A stretch of 64,000 bases of DNA from the NCBI RefSeq assembly GCF_001591805.1, contig NZ_BCVP01000017.1:140087-204086 (forward strand). Reading direction: 5' to 3'. This stretch comes from Neobacillus novalis NBRC 102450. GTDB taxonomy: Bacteria > Bacillota > Bacilli > Bacillales > Cytobacillaceae. Positions 1 to 7,471 of the stretch are shown here, in pieces. Made by a program: the position numbers and the translations under genes. Within the stretch, counting starts at the first letter, position 1, and every line of letters starts with the position of its first letter. The notes below the pieces were generated by a model, which saw only the letters and a program-made list of their open reading frames with translations, ran no database searches and had not been told where the DNA came from.

Positions 1-80
1 TGAGCGTGTGCTCGCAACTAGGGTGGTACCGCGAAATCTATTCGTCCCTACTGGAATTTTCCAGTAGGGACTTTTTATTT
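1..80 (+). promoter_or_regulatory. T-box leader 1 (3' part only)
   Basis: Only the 3' half of a T-box riboswitch lies in the window. The conserved T-box core AGGGTGGTACCGCG is at about 20-33. It is followed by a terminator hairpin, TCCCTACTGG at 45-54 pairing with CCAGTAGGGA at 61-70, and then a T-run. Uncharged tRNA would stabilise the antiterminator and prevent this stop. The specifier loop is outside the window, so its amino acid cannot be read. A second complete T-box follows, so the two act in series on the phenylalanine hydroxylase operon. Confidence 0.9.
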
Positions 81-120
81 TAATAAAAAATTTCATAGGA
101 TACAAGCATGGAAGGGAATA

Positions 121-357
121 CAGTAGTGCTTAGCATTTTGTCTTCAGAGAGCTGATGGTCGGTGTGAATCAGTACAAATGGAAGCATGAATTACACTCCC
201 TGAGTTTCTTTTTCGTAGTAAAGGCATAAGTCTTTATGAAGGGGAAGACGGCATCAGAGTCGTTATTAGAATGAAGTGGTGAGCGTATGCTCGCAACTAG
301 GGTGGTACCGCGAAGTTTTTTCGTCCCTACTGGTTTATTCCAGTAGGGATTTTTTTT
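121..357 (+). promoter_or_regulatory. T-box leader 2, probably tyrosine-specific
   Basis: This is a complete T-box riboswitch. The Stem I region runs from about 146. The triplet UAC at 192-194 is followed by ACUCC, the usual context of the specifier codon, and this suggests tRNA-Tyr. The T-box core is at 298-312 and the terminator is TCCCTACTGG (324-333) with CCAGTAGGGA (340-349) and a T-run to 357. The terminator stem is identical to that of leader 1, which points to a tandem duplication. Tyrosine control fits the operon, which makes Tyr from Phe. The specifier is read from context, not from a folded model. Confidence 0.9.
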
Positions 358-375
358 ATGGAAGGAGGAACAAAG

Positions 376-405
376 ATGAAATGGAGAATTCGTTTACCTT
401 GTTAA
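376..405 (+). CDS. Possible 9-codon leader peptide before phhA
   Basis: A GGAGG at 364-368 stands seven bases before ATG at 376 and opens a nine-codon frame, MKWRIRLPC, that stops at 405. It lies between the T-box terminator and the phhA start at 452. It may be a translated upstream ORF that tunes phhA, or the remnant of a lost gene start. The Shine-Dalgarno site is better than that of phhA itself. No function can be assigned. Confidence 0.3.
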   Translation: MKWRIRLPC

Positions 406-451
406 AAGAATTCACAACAACATTGAAAAGATAGAGAGGATGTAATCTAGT

Positions 452-2212
452 ATGAAACAACTATCAAAATCCAGAAAACAGATTCCCGCTCATTTGCGAC
501 AATTTGTCTCAGAGCAGCACTACGAGGAGTACACACCGATTGACCATGCGGTATGGCGATATGTGATGAGACAAAATCATCATGCCCTAAAGGATACGGC
601 CCATCCGGCATATGTGGAAGGTCTCCGCGCATCAGGGATTGACACAGAGGCTATTCCGAATGTATCAGACATGAACGAGCATCTTTCAAAAATTGGCTGG
701 GGCGCTGCGATTGTAGATGGATTAATTCCAGGTGTTGCCTTTTATGATTTTCAAGCGCATGGTATTTTGCCAATTGCCGTGGCTATTCGAAAAGTAGAAA
801 ACATCGAATATACACCAGCACCGGATATTATCCACGAATCCGTCGGTCATGCACCAATATTATTTGATTCTAAATATGCTTCATACGTCAAACGATTTGG
901 AGAAATTGGTGCCAAAGCATTTGCGACAAAAGAAAAACATGAAGTATTTGAGGCTGTAAGAAATCTTTCGATTGTAATGGAAGATCGCCATTCAACACCT
1001 CAACAAATCGAAGATGCAAAACGATTGTTAAACGAAAGGAAAAAAGCAGTAAAGGGTATGTCAGAAGCAGATCAAATCTCTCGGATTTTCTGGTGGACAG
1101 TGGAGTATGGCTTAATTGGAACGTTGGAAAACCCGCAAATATACGGTGCCGGACTCTTATCTTCTGTCGGAGAAAGCAAGCATTGCCTGTCTGATAACGT
1201 AGTAAAACTTCCTTTTTCTATTGAGTCTTGTATTCAGACAAGCTACGATGTAACGACGATGCAGCCGCAATTATTTGTTTGCGAGAGTTTTGATCAATTG
1301 ACAGAGGCAATCGAAGAGTTTTCCAATTCAATGGCATTCCGGAAAGGGGGAACCGAGAGCTTAGATAAGGCGCTTCAATCAGGTAGTACGTCAACATTTG
1401 TCCTAAACTCCGGATTACAAATTACAGGAACGATCGAAAAGATGCTTAAAGATTCAGATGGCGAGGCCATTTATGTGAAAACAACAGCACCTACAGCTTT
1501 GGCTATTAATGATAAGGAACTTCCTGGACATTCGAAAACGACTCATTACAGCGGTTTTGGCACTCCAATTGGTTTATTAGAAGGGGGCATCTCTCTTGAA
1601 GAATGTACCGAAGAAGACCTTCAGACTTTAGGAATTGAAAATGGTCGTAAATCGACTTTGGCTTTTAAGAGTGGCATTCAAGTAGCAGGTATTGTCTCTA
1701 CTATTATCCGAAACAACAACAAACTAAATCTCATTTCCTTCGAAAGCTGCAAAGTCACATTAGGGGATCAAGTGTTATTTGAGGAAAAGTGGGGAACGTT
1801 CGACATGGCGGTAGGATCAGCCGTTACGTCTGCATTTCCAGGCGCTGCCGATGCAGAAGCATTCTTCGGTGTAGAAGAAATACCTAAAAAGGTTGCAACA
1901 GAACCAAGACAGTTAACAGAACTAGAAAATCTGTACCAAACAATCAGAGAAATCCGTGTAAAAGAGTCACTGGATGAAAATAGTATGATGACTGTTCAAA
2001 ACGTTCTTCAAGTGTTGAGAAGCACTTATCCAAAAGAATGGCTGCTTCGCTTGGAAATTCTGGAATTGTTCTGTGAGCATTGTGTGCAAACAATGGAAAC
2101 AGAACAGGTCCATCAAGAATTGCTTCGTCTCAGCACAACAAAAGAACTTCAACGTCTGATCAAAAATGGATTATCGTTACTTCCGATTCAAAAGGAAAGT
2201 CAAAGATGTTAA
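452..2212 (+). CDS. phhA: Phenylalanine 4-monooxygenase (phenylalanine hydroxylase)
   Basis: It hydroxylates L-Phe to L-Tyr using tetrahydrobiopterin, O2 and non-haem iron in the cytosol. The iron ligands of the aromatic amino acid hydroxylase fold are visible: H128 and H133 in HESVGH and E218 in FWWTVEYG. At 586 aa it is about twice the length of the proteobacterial enzyme. The catalytic domain occupies roughly residues 15-310, and the C-terminal 270 residues are an extension known from Bacillus forms of this enzyme, whose role I cannot assign. The start is ATG at 452 after GAGAGGA. The gene is downstream of two T-boxes and overlaps the pterin dehydratase gene by seven bases, so the two are translationally coupled and probably respond to Tyr limitation. 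Confidence 0.93.
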   Translation: MKQLSKSRKQIPAHLRQFVSEQHYEEYTPIDHAVWRYVMRQNHHALKDTAHPAYVEGLRASGIDTEAIPNVSDMNEHLSKIGWGAAIVDGLIPGVAFYDFQAHGILPIAVAIRKVENIEYTPAPDIIHESVGHAPILFDSKYASYVKRFGEIGAKAFATKEKHEVFEAVRNLSIVMEDRHSTPQQIEDAKRLLNERKKAVKGMSEADQISRIFWWTVEYGLIGTLENPQIYGAGLLSSVGESKHCLSDNVVKLPFSIESCIQTSYDVTTMQPQLFVCESFDQLTEAIEEFSNSMAFRKGGTESLDKALQSGSTSTFVLNSGLQITGTIEKMLKDSDGEAIYVKTTAPTALAINDKELPGHSKTTHYSGFGTPIGLLEGGISLEECTEEDLQTLGIENGRKSTLAFKSGIQVAGIVSTIIRNNNKLNLISFESCKVTLGDQVLFEEKWGTFDMAVGSAVTSAFPGAADAEAFFGVEEIPKKVATEPRQLTELENLYQTIREIRVKESLDENSMMTVQNVLQVLRSTYPKEWLLRLEILELFCEHCVQTMETEQVHQELLRLSTTKELQRLIKNGLSLLPIQKESQRC

Positions 2213-2523
2213 CAGCATTGACTCCTTTAGAACTTCAATTGGAAGGTAAAAAACTTCAAAACTGGAAGATAAAAAACGATAAATGGATCGAAAGGAAATA
2301 TATGTTTAAAGATTACCTGCAAGGAATACAGTTTGTTTCAGAAATCGGCCAAATTGCTGAAGCAAACAAACATCATCCATTTATCAACGTTCAATATAAA
2401 GCTGTTATTGTCTCGCTCAGCTCCTGGGCTGCAAAAGGTGTAACAACTTTAGATATTGATCTAGCAGTCGAATTCGAAAAAGCATATGAACATGTAAATC
2501 ATACTATTTCATCCATAAGGTGA
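2206..2523 (+). CDS. phhB: Pterin-4-alpha-carbinolamine dehydratase
   Basis: It dehydrates the 4a-hydroxytetrahydropterin released by phenylalanine hydroxylase, so that the cofactor can be recycled. The active-site motif is visible as EANKHHP followed by a Tyr and then SSW, GVTTLD and LA. The third catalytic position is Trp rather than His, which the family signature allows. The start chosen is ATG at 2206, after AAAGGAAAG and inside the end of phhA, giving 105 aa, the normal size. The frame is open further upstream to 2080, but that part is the out-of-frame shadow of phhA. A terminator follows at 2563. Confidence 0.92.
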   Translation: MLTALTPLELQLEGKKLQNWKIKNDKWIERKYMFKDYLQGIQFVSEIGQIAEANKHHPFINVQYKAVIVSLSSWAAKGVTTLDIDLAVEFEKAYEHVNHTISSIR

Positions 2524-2562
2524 TTAGTATATCGAAAAAATGATTTTATGTACAGATGAATG

Positions 2563-2600
2563 AAAGAAGCAAGGGGACGGACGGTTCTCTTGCTTCTTTT
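2563..2600 (+). terminator. Rho-independent terminator after phhAB
   Basis: AAAGAAGCAAG at 2563-2573 pairs with CTTGCTTCTTT at 2589-2599 and runs into T residues. The 15-base loop contains the GGGACGG..GTTCT motif seen in other gaps of this window. The same stem, AGAAGCAAG, is reused in the terminator at 14801. Confidence 0.85.
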
Positions 2601-2673
2601 CGCTTTTCCGAGCCTGGCACGACCTGATGAAAAGATTCAATACAGTTCTATTTGCCTGAATTGATTGACGGAG

Positions 2674-3840
2674 TTATTCTAAGGTTGGCTCTTCCCGTTG
2701 TTTAGCTCCATGAACCAATTTCACTTTTATATCTAACTTAATGGAATCTTTCGTTAACGGAATTTTTCCATTATGCTCTGCTTGTTTCCAGGCTTTTACG
2801 TTTTTTCGATAAAGAACCTCTGATAGTCGATACACATCTGCGTCGAAGTTAAGTCCTTTTGAATACGTTTCGATAATTTGTTTTTTTATTTCCTTTTCTG
2901 AATCTGATGCTAGACTAGCTAGATTGACTTTTTTCACTAGGACAAGCATTTCAGCTTTTGCTTTGATCTGCACATTAAAATGAATGTCCGAATTTTTTAC
3001 GACTGGATGTACCTTTACTTTTGACTTTTCAATTACTAGATCAACCATTGGCCCTTCTTTACTTCTTACCTGTAGCACATCTCGAACAAAATCTTTATTC
3101 ATCCATCTAAAACCTAAGGCGTGATCATTTGTTATTTTTCCCTTAAGAGCATCTTTTGTCGTAACAGCTAGCCCATCTGTTTTAATTGCTTCATGTGCTC
3201 CTTTATCTGTTACCCAGTTATTTTTGGAAATGCTTATGAAAGGGATACGAGCCTCGTGTCCGGGCTCGTTCAGCGCGATAAGCAGTTCTCTCATATCGAT
3301 CGGACGAATAAACGAACTTTGATGGAATGTGGCTTTAGGATCACTTAGCCTTGAGAGGGCAGTAGACATATCAAGAATGGGAGTAGTAACGAATACTTTT
3401 GAAAGTGGTTCCTTTGTTGCGTACATCCAAATGCGATAACGCGTCTCCCGATAGCGATCCAACATATCAATCGTTGCTTTGACCCCCACTTGCTTTAGCG
3501 CATTTTCTGAGAAAACAACATAGGAAAGATGGCCCCAGAAAATCCGTCTTTGGGAACTTTTATACAGGTTGAAAATGGCTTTATCAAACGTTTTTGCCGA
3601 GGCATGGCCGACTTCAACATTTACTTGAGGTCCTCCGCCTCCGCTGGACTCAGATTTTGCCAGCAATCGTAAATTTATTATTTGTAAATAAATGGTATAG
3701 TGGCCGTCCTCATAATCCACTCCCAACCCTTGAGCATATACCATTCGCTCAGACTCATTTGTATCCCAGCAGCCTGCTATTGGGATAACAGCCAGCACGG
3801 TCAATGTAAGAAACAAGTGTTTGATCAGTTTTCTCCTCAT
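2674..3840 (-). CDS. Spore germination lipoprotein, Ger(x)C family
   Basis: This is the C subunit of a GerA-type nutrient germinant receptor in the spore inner membrane. The 388-aa protein has a lipoprotein signal with the lipobox ending IAGC (Cys24), followed by CWDTNESE, typical of GerC proteins, and the Ger(x)C N- and C-terminal domains. The ATG overlaps the stop of gerA by one base (TAATG), so it is coupled to gerA. It is the last gene of a gerB-gerA-gerC operon. The germinant it responds to cannot be told from sequence. Confidence 0.93.
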   Translation of the reverse strand: MRRKLIKHLFLTLTVLAVIPIAGCWDTNESERMVYAQGLGVDYEDGHYTIYLQIINLRLLAKSESSGGGGPQVNVEVGHASAKTFDKAIFNLYKSSQRRIFWGHLSYVVFSENALKQVGVKATIDMLDRYRETRYRIWMYATKEPLSKVFVTTPILDMSTALSRLSDPKATFHQSSFIRPIDMRELLIALNEPGHEARIPFISISKNNWVTDKGAHEAIKTDGLAVTTKDALKGKITNDHALGFRWMNKDFVRDVLQVRSKEGPMVDLVIEKSKVKVHPVVKNSDIHFNVQIKAKAEMLVLVKKVNLASLASDSEKEIKKQIIETYSKGLNFDADVYRLSEVLYRKNVKAWKQAEHNGKIPLTKDSIKLDIKVKLVHGAKQREEPTLE

Positions 3841-5351
3841 TAGGGTTCCTCTTCTTTTCGGGTAGGATCGTTAGGGTTTAGAGAGTTTGCTCTACTGACT
3901 TTTTTGGAATCGGGTAAACGAAAAACAGATTTTAAGATAGTCATCATATCAAGACGGGTGGCTAAGCCTAAATAAGGAACCCCAAAAATCCGAATTTTAG
4001 CAATGTAAATAAGAACAATAAAGATTGAGATAAAAAAACCAAAAAAACCAAAAATAGAAACACAAAAGATGACAAAAAACCGGATTATAGAAACTGTTCC
4101 AATTAACCACTGGTTTACCAGTGTAAAGGTAGCAATAGTCGAGCCTGAAATGACCACAAGCATGGCAGGACTTGTTAATCCTGCTCGAATTGCGGCATCT
4201 CCGATAATCAGTCCACCAATTACGCTGAGAGTTTGTCCTACTGCAGTTGGCAAGCGCAGACCAGCTTCCCTAAATAATTCAAAAATAACCAGCATTAATA
4301 AGGCTTCGAGAGAAGTGGGTAGTGGAACTCCTCTTCTCGATTCTACAATGGTTGCTAAAAGCGTGAGCGGAAGCTGATTCTGATGGAAAGCAGAGAGGGC
4401 AACCCAGAAACCCGGAAGGAAAGTTGCTATAAGAATTCCGACAACCCGCATCAATCGCTCAAAGGAGCTAAAAGCATAGTTCTGTTCTTTATCCTCGGAA
4501 CTCTTTAACAGAAAGAACAGGTTTACTGGTGTTATATAAGCATAAGCAATCCCATCGATTAAAATAATGATTCTGCCATTTAGGAGTGATTGAACGGCAA
4601 AGTCTGGTCGTCCCGTATAGGCATGACGTGGAAACAAACCGAATGGGTTTTTATCTATTAATTCTTCTAATTGTGTACCGCTAAAGAGCCCATCGATATC
4701 AATAGCAGACAACTTTTCCATGATTCTTTGTAAAATTTCTTTATCAGTAATATCGTCTACATATAGTACAGATACCTTTGTTCTGGTTCGCCTGCCAATT
4801 TCCAGCGATTTACTTGCAAGCGAGGTAGTTCGAAGTCGTTTTCGAATTAATGCGGTGTTGATTGAAATGTCTTCAATAAAATTGTCTCGTGGACCTAAGA
4901 GACTTACTTCTGTTTTTGTTTCTTCCGGGTTTCGCTGCGGCCGTTCCGAAATGTCAACTAGAAACATTCTTCCCGGTATATTGAAGTCCAACAGCATTTT
5001 GCCGGAAAAAATCTCTGCAACTGCTTCATCTTCATTTTCTAGCAATTTAAGAGAAGGGAGGTGAAGAAGATCGAGAATCTTTTCCATACTAGGTTCCGCA
5101 TGTAATGGCGAAAAAAAAGCTTCAAGACGATCGGGAACCGTTTGATAAAGCATATCGTTTCTAACTAACCCTTTACAGTAAATCATCATCACCTTGTGCT
5201 GATTGAATTTAAAAGGTTCAAATTTAACATCTTCGTTTTTTTTGAATAACTCCCGGAGAGTCTGTTCGTTTGGATACTTTGATGATGTTGAAATTTCCTT
5301 CTCTTTAGGAGTTTTAGTTGTATTCTGAGTCTTTTTCTTTTTCTTAAACAT
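3840..5351 (-). CDS. Spore germination protein, GerA family
   Basis: This is the A subunit of a GerA-type germinant receptor. It has a hydrophilic Lys-rich N-terminus, a soluble GerA N-domain to about residue 260, and a cluster of membrane segments from about 290 to 470 with the conserved family run around LPTAVGQTLSVIGGLIIG. I place the start at ATG 5351, giving 503 aa, because GGAGG lies ten bases upstream. A TTG at 5381 in the same frame lacks a good site. The start lies eight bases inside the end of gerB, and the stop overlaps gerC by one base, so all three are translated in tandem. Confidence 0.93.
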   Translation of the reverse strand: MFKKKKKTQNTTKTPKEKEISTSSKYPNEQTLRELFKKNEDVKFEPFKFNQHKVMMIYCKGLVRNDMLYQTVPDRLEAFFSPLHAEPSMEKILDLLHLPSLKLLENEDEAVAEIFSGKMLLDFNIPGRMFLVDISERPQRNPEETKTEVSLLGPRDNFIEDISINTALIRKRLRTTSLASKSLEIGRRTRTKVSVLYVDDITDKEILQRIMEKLSAIDIDGLFSGTQLEELIDKNPFGLFPRHAYTGRPDFAVQSLLNGRIIILIDGIAYAYITPVNLFFLLKSSEDKEQNYAFSSFERLMRVVGILIATFLPGFWVALSAFHQNQLPLTLLATIVESRRGVPLPTSLEALLMLVIFELFREAGLRLPTAVGQTLSVIGGLIIGDAAIRAGLTSPAMLVVISGSTIATFTLVNQWLIGTVSIIRFFVIFCVSIFGFFGFFISIFIVLIYIAKIRIFGVPYLGLATRLDMMTILKSVFRLPDSKKVSRANSLNPNDPTRKEEEP

Positions 5352-6438
5352 CTTTGTTCGGCCTCCATACTTTTCTTTCAAAGATCGCTGCCAATAGACC
5401 GAGGAAAACTGAAAAGCCTAAGAAGAACCAGAGTGTAAAAGGTAAAATATTCGCGGATAATATTCGCAAGTATTGAAAATCACTGATCGGCAGTAATGCT
5501 ATGGCAGTAATTGCAGCTAAAATAATTAACAGAAACCAATTTCGTTTTTGTTTAAATGGAAGGTACTCCCTTATTAGCAGTAAAAGTAATGAAATTCGGA
5601 TAAATGCACCTGATAGCCATTGGTAGATGGATAAAAAGTCGACGTGTTCAATAAAATTCCCCAGAGAGGCCAGTCCCCATTCCTCATATGGAGGAAATCG
5701 CTGTTTTGATGCTTCAACGGGTCCAAATTCAATCACAGCTCCTATCAGTGGGCCAACTGTTAATAATGTTAAGATGACTGAAGTTATTATTAAATGGCGA
5801 AACCGAAAAGGTGTTTCAGTTTTGTGTTGAAGGAACAGAAAGAATATTAATTCCACCATTCCTGAACATTGGTATACTGTCCCTTTTAAAACAGGCCGAA
5901 ACCCATGTTCGAGAAAGGGCATAAGAAGTGAAAAATTTTTGTATTGAATATTGGTAAACGACACAAAAAAGCCGAGAAGGACTATAAAGAATAAAAGAAA
6001 AACATTAACAATACTCAAGGTTCGCAGACAAGTTCCTGCAAGCATCCAACAAACCAAAGCAAAACAAGCTGCCAACAAAAAAAAGGGGGTTCTCGGCAGG
6101 AAAGTAATATTGACCCAAGTAATTGTCTCCCTTAATGTCACTCCGGCAATAATGGTAAGATACAGGATAACAATGAAAAAAATAAAATTCCCCAGCCATT
6201 TTCCAGTATGTTTTTGCATCCATTTATTCAAGTGCTGCTGCTTTGTTTTTTTATGAATAAAGAATAAAAGAGGAACCCAGAGAAGTACAAAAAAAAGTGA
6301 AACAATCACACTTAACCAAGAATCTCTTCCTGCGGTTTGTATCATAGGTGAAATAATAATGACATGATTCTTTAAGCCAATAGCAGTCATAGATAATAGG
6401 ATTAATTGAAATACGGTAATCGAATCTGACTTCTTTAT
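5344..6438 (-). CDS. Spore germination permease, GerB family (possible AUA start)
   Basis: This is the B subunit of a GerA-type receptor, an APC-superfamily integral membrane protein with about ten hydrophobic segments and the family N-terminus SITVFQLILL. It is the first gene of the operon. The start is odd. A strong GGGAGG sits seven bases before an ATA codon at 6438 (ATA AAG AAG TCA), exactly where homologues start. No ATG, GTG or TTG is suitably placed. A TTG at 6453 in frame has no Shine-Dalgarno site because GGGAGG comes after it. Either AUA is used as a weak start or a former ATG has mutated. With the ATA start the product is 364 aa. Confidence 0.85.
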   Translation of the reverse strand: MKKSDSITVFQLILLSMTAIGLKNHVIIISPMIQTAGRDSWLSVIVSLFFVLLWVPLLFFIHKKTKQQHLNKWMQKHTGKWLGNFIFFIVILYLTIIAGVTLRETITWVNITFLPRTPFFLLAACFALVCWMLAGTCLRTLSIVNVFLLFFIVLLGFFVSFTNIQYKNFSLLMPFLEHGFRPVLKGTVYQCSGMVELIFFLFLQHKTETPFRFRHLIITSVILTLLTVGPLIGAVIEFGPVEASKQRFPPYEEWGLASLGNFIEHVDFLSIYQWLSGAFIRISLLLLLIREYLPFKQKRNWFLLIILAAITAIALLPISDFQYLRILSANILPFTLWFFLGFSVFLGLLAAIFERKVWRPNKDV

Positions 6439-6659
6439 AGCTATACCTCCCAAAAAGTATAATAATGGTAATATTATTTGTATTTCACTATTATTTATCC
6501 TTGTTATATTTTTTTAGAGGATTCTTGATTAGTGTACTTTTTCTTAGGTCATTTTGACTTCGTTGCTTCCCAGTCCATCAGATCGGTATAGTCTTGGTTA
6601 AATTTGCCCCAAACTAAGAAATCATCCAAAAAATCAGCACAGCTAATGGGGTAGTTAAG

Positions 6660-7373
6660 ATGCAAGCATACTTTCAATTTCATTCAAAACTTGATTCATT
6701 TCGTCTCTTTTCAGTGGAACACCTCTTGACGATCGGGATTATTTTTATTCTATGCCTTCTCCTATTTTTATTGAGGAATGAGCTTAAAGAGGAGGAAAAG
6801 GGAAGGGTTATTCGTTTCTTTCTTGCGGTGCTCTTAGTGGTTTCTGATGTATTGGAACATCTTTGGCTTGTGGTTGAAAATGCTTGGTCTATAAGGAGAG
6901 ATTTGCCGCTGCACCTTAGTGATCTGGTTGTCATACTGGCCATAGTCATGTTGCTTACGAGAAGTGAAAAACTTTTTCGATTTATGTATTTTGCGGGACT
7001 GGGCAGTTCTATTCAAGCCATCCTGACACCAGATCTTGGCAGGTTTTCGTTTCCACATTTTCAATATATCGAATTTTTTGTTTCACATGGAGGAGTAGTG
7101 CTAGCATGTTTGTTTATGGTGGCGGCCTTCCACTATCGGCCCACTATTCGTTCCATGTGGGTGACCATTTTACTAGCGAATCTATATGGAGTATGTGTCT
7201 TTTTCCTAAATAAGCTACTGAGTGCAAATTACCTGTATATCATGAAAAAACCAAAAAGCACCTCCCTGTTAGATTATCTAGGACCGTGGCCATGGTACCT
7301 CTTTTCAATGGAACTTGTGATGATCCTGAGCTTTTTCATACTCTACATTCCATTTTGGAACAAAAGAAAATAA
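6660..7373 (+). CDS. YwaF-like (TIGR02206 family) integral membrane protein
   Basis: A 237-aa membrane protein with about six or seven hydrophobic helices and the typical family features: FRLFSVEHLLTIGI near the N-terminus, the LPLHLSDL segment near residue 83, and the C-terminal LLDYLGPWPWYL. This is the YwaF/TIGR02206 family, whose function is not established. The ATG at 6660 is preceded by only a weak purine-rich site. It stands alone between the divergent ger operon and the convergent phosphatase gene. Confidence 0.8.
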   Translation: MQAYFQFHSKLDSFRLFSVEHLLTIGIIFILCLLLFLLRNELKEEEKGRVIRFFLAVLLVVSDVLEHLWLVVENAWSIRRDLPLHLSDLVVILAIVMLLTRSEKLFRFMYFAGLGSSIQAILTPDLGRFSFPHFQYIEFFVSHGGVVLACLFMVAAFHYRPTIRSMWVTILLANLYGVCVFFLNKLLSANYLYIMKKPKSTSLLDYLGPWPWYLFSMELVMILSFFILYIPFWNKRK

Positions 7374-7407
7374 CGGAGAGACAGGGGAGTTACGTAAAAC
7401 AATAATA

Positions 7408-7442
7408 GCACCATGTGAATTTTTCACATGGTGCCTGACACC
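7408..7442. repeat. Intergenic hairpin with a GGTGCCTGACACC element
   Basis: GCACCATGTGA at 7408-7418 pairs perfectly with TCACATGGTGC at 7424-7434, and the motif GGTGCCTGACACC (7430-7442) overlaps its right arm. It sits between two convergent genes and could act as a bidirectional stop, although a clear T-run is lacking. The motif recurs at 27978, 49187, 61916 and, in variants, 39203 and 63872. Confidence 0.6.
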
Positions 7443-7471
7443 CTATAATGTTTTCTAAAACTAGGGAACTC

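Noticed and set aside
2080..2205. N-terminal extension of the pterin dehydratase
   Set aside because: These 42 codons lie in another frame of phhA and do not resemble the family. ATG 2206 has its own ribosome site and gives the usual length.
6439..6659. SigG-type promoter for the ger operon
   Set aside because: TGAAATA and CATTATTA elements are present on the minus strand, but their spacing is too short for the SigG consensus, so I do not claim it.
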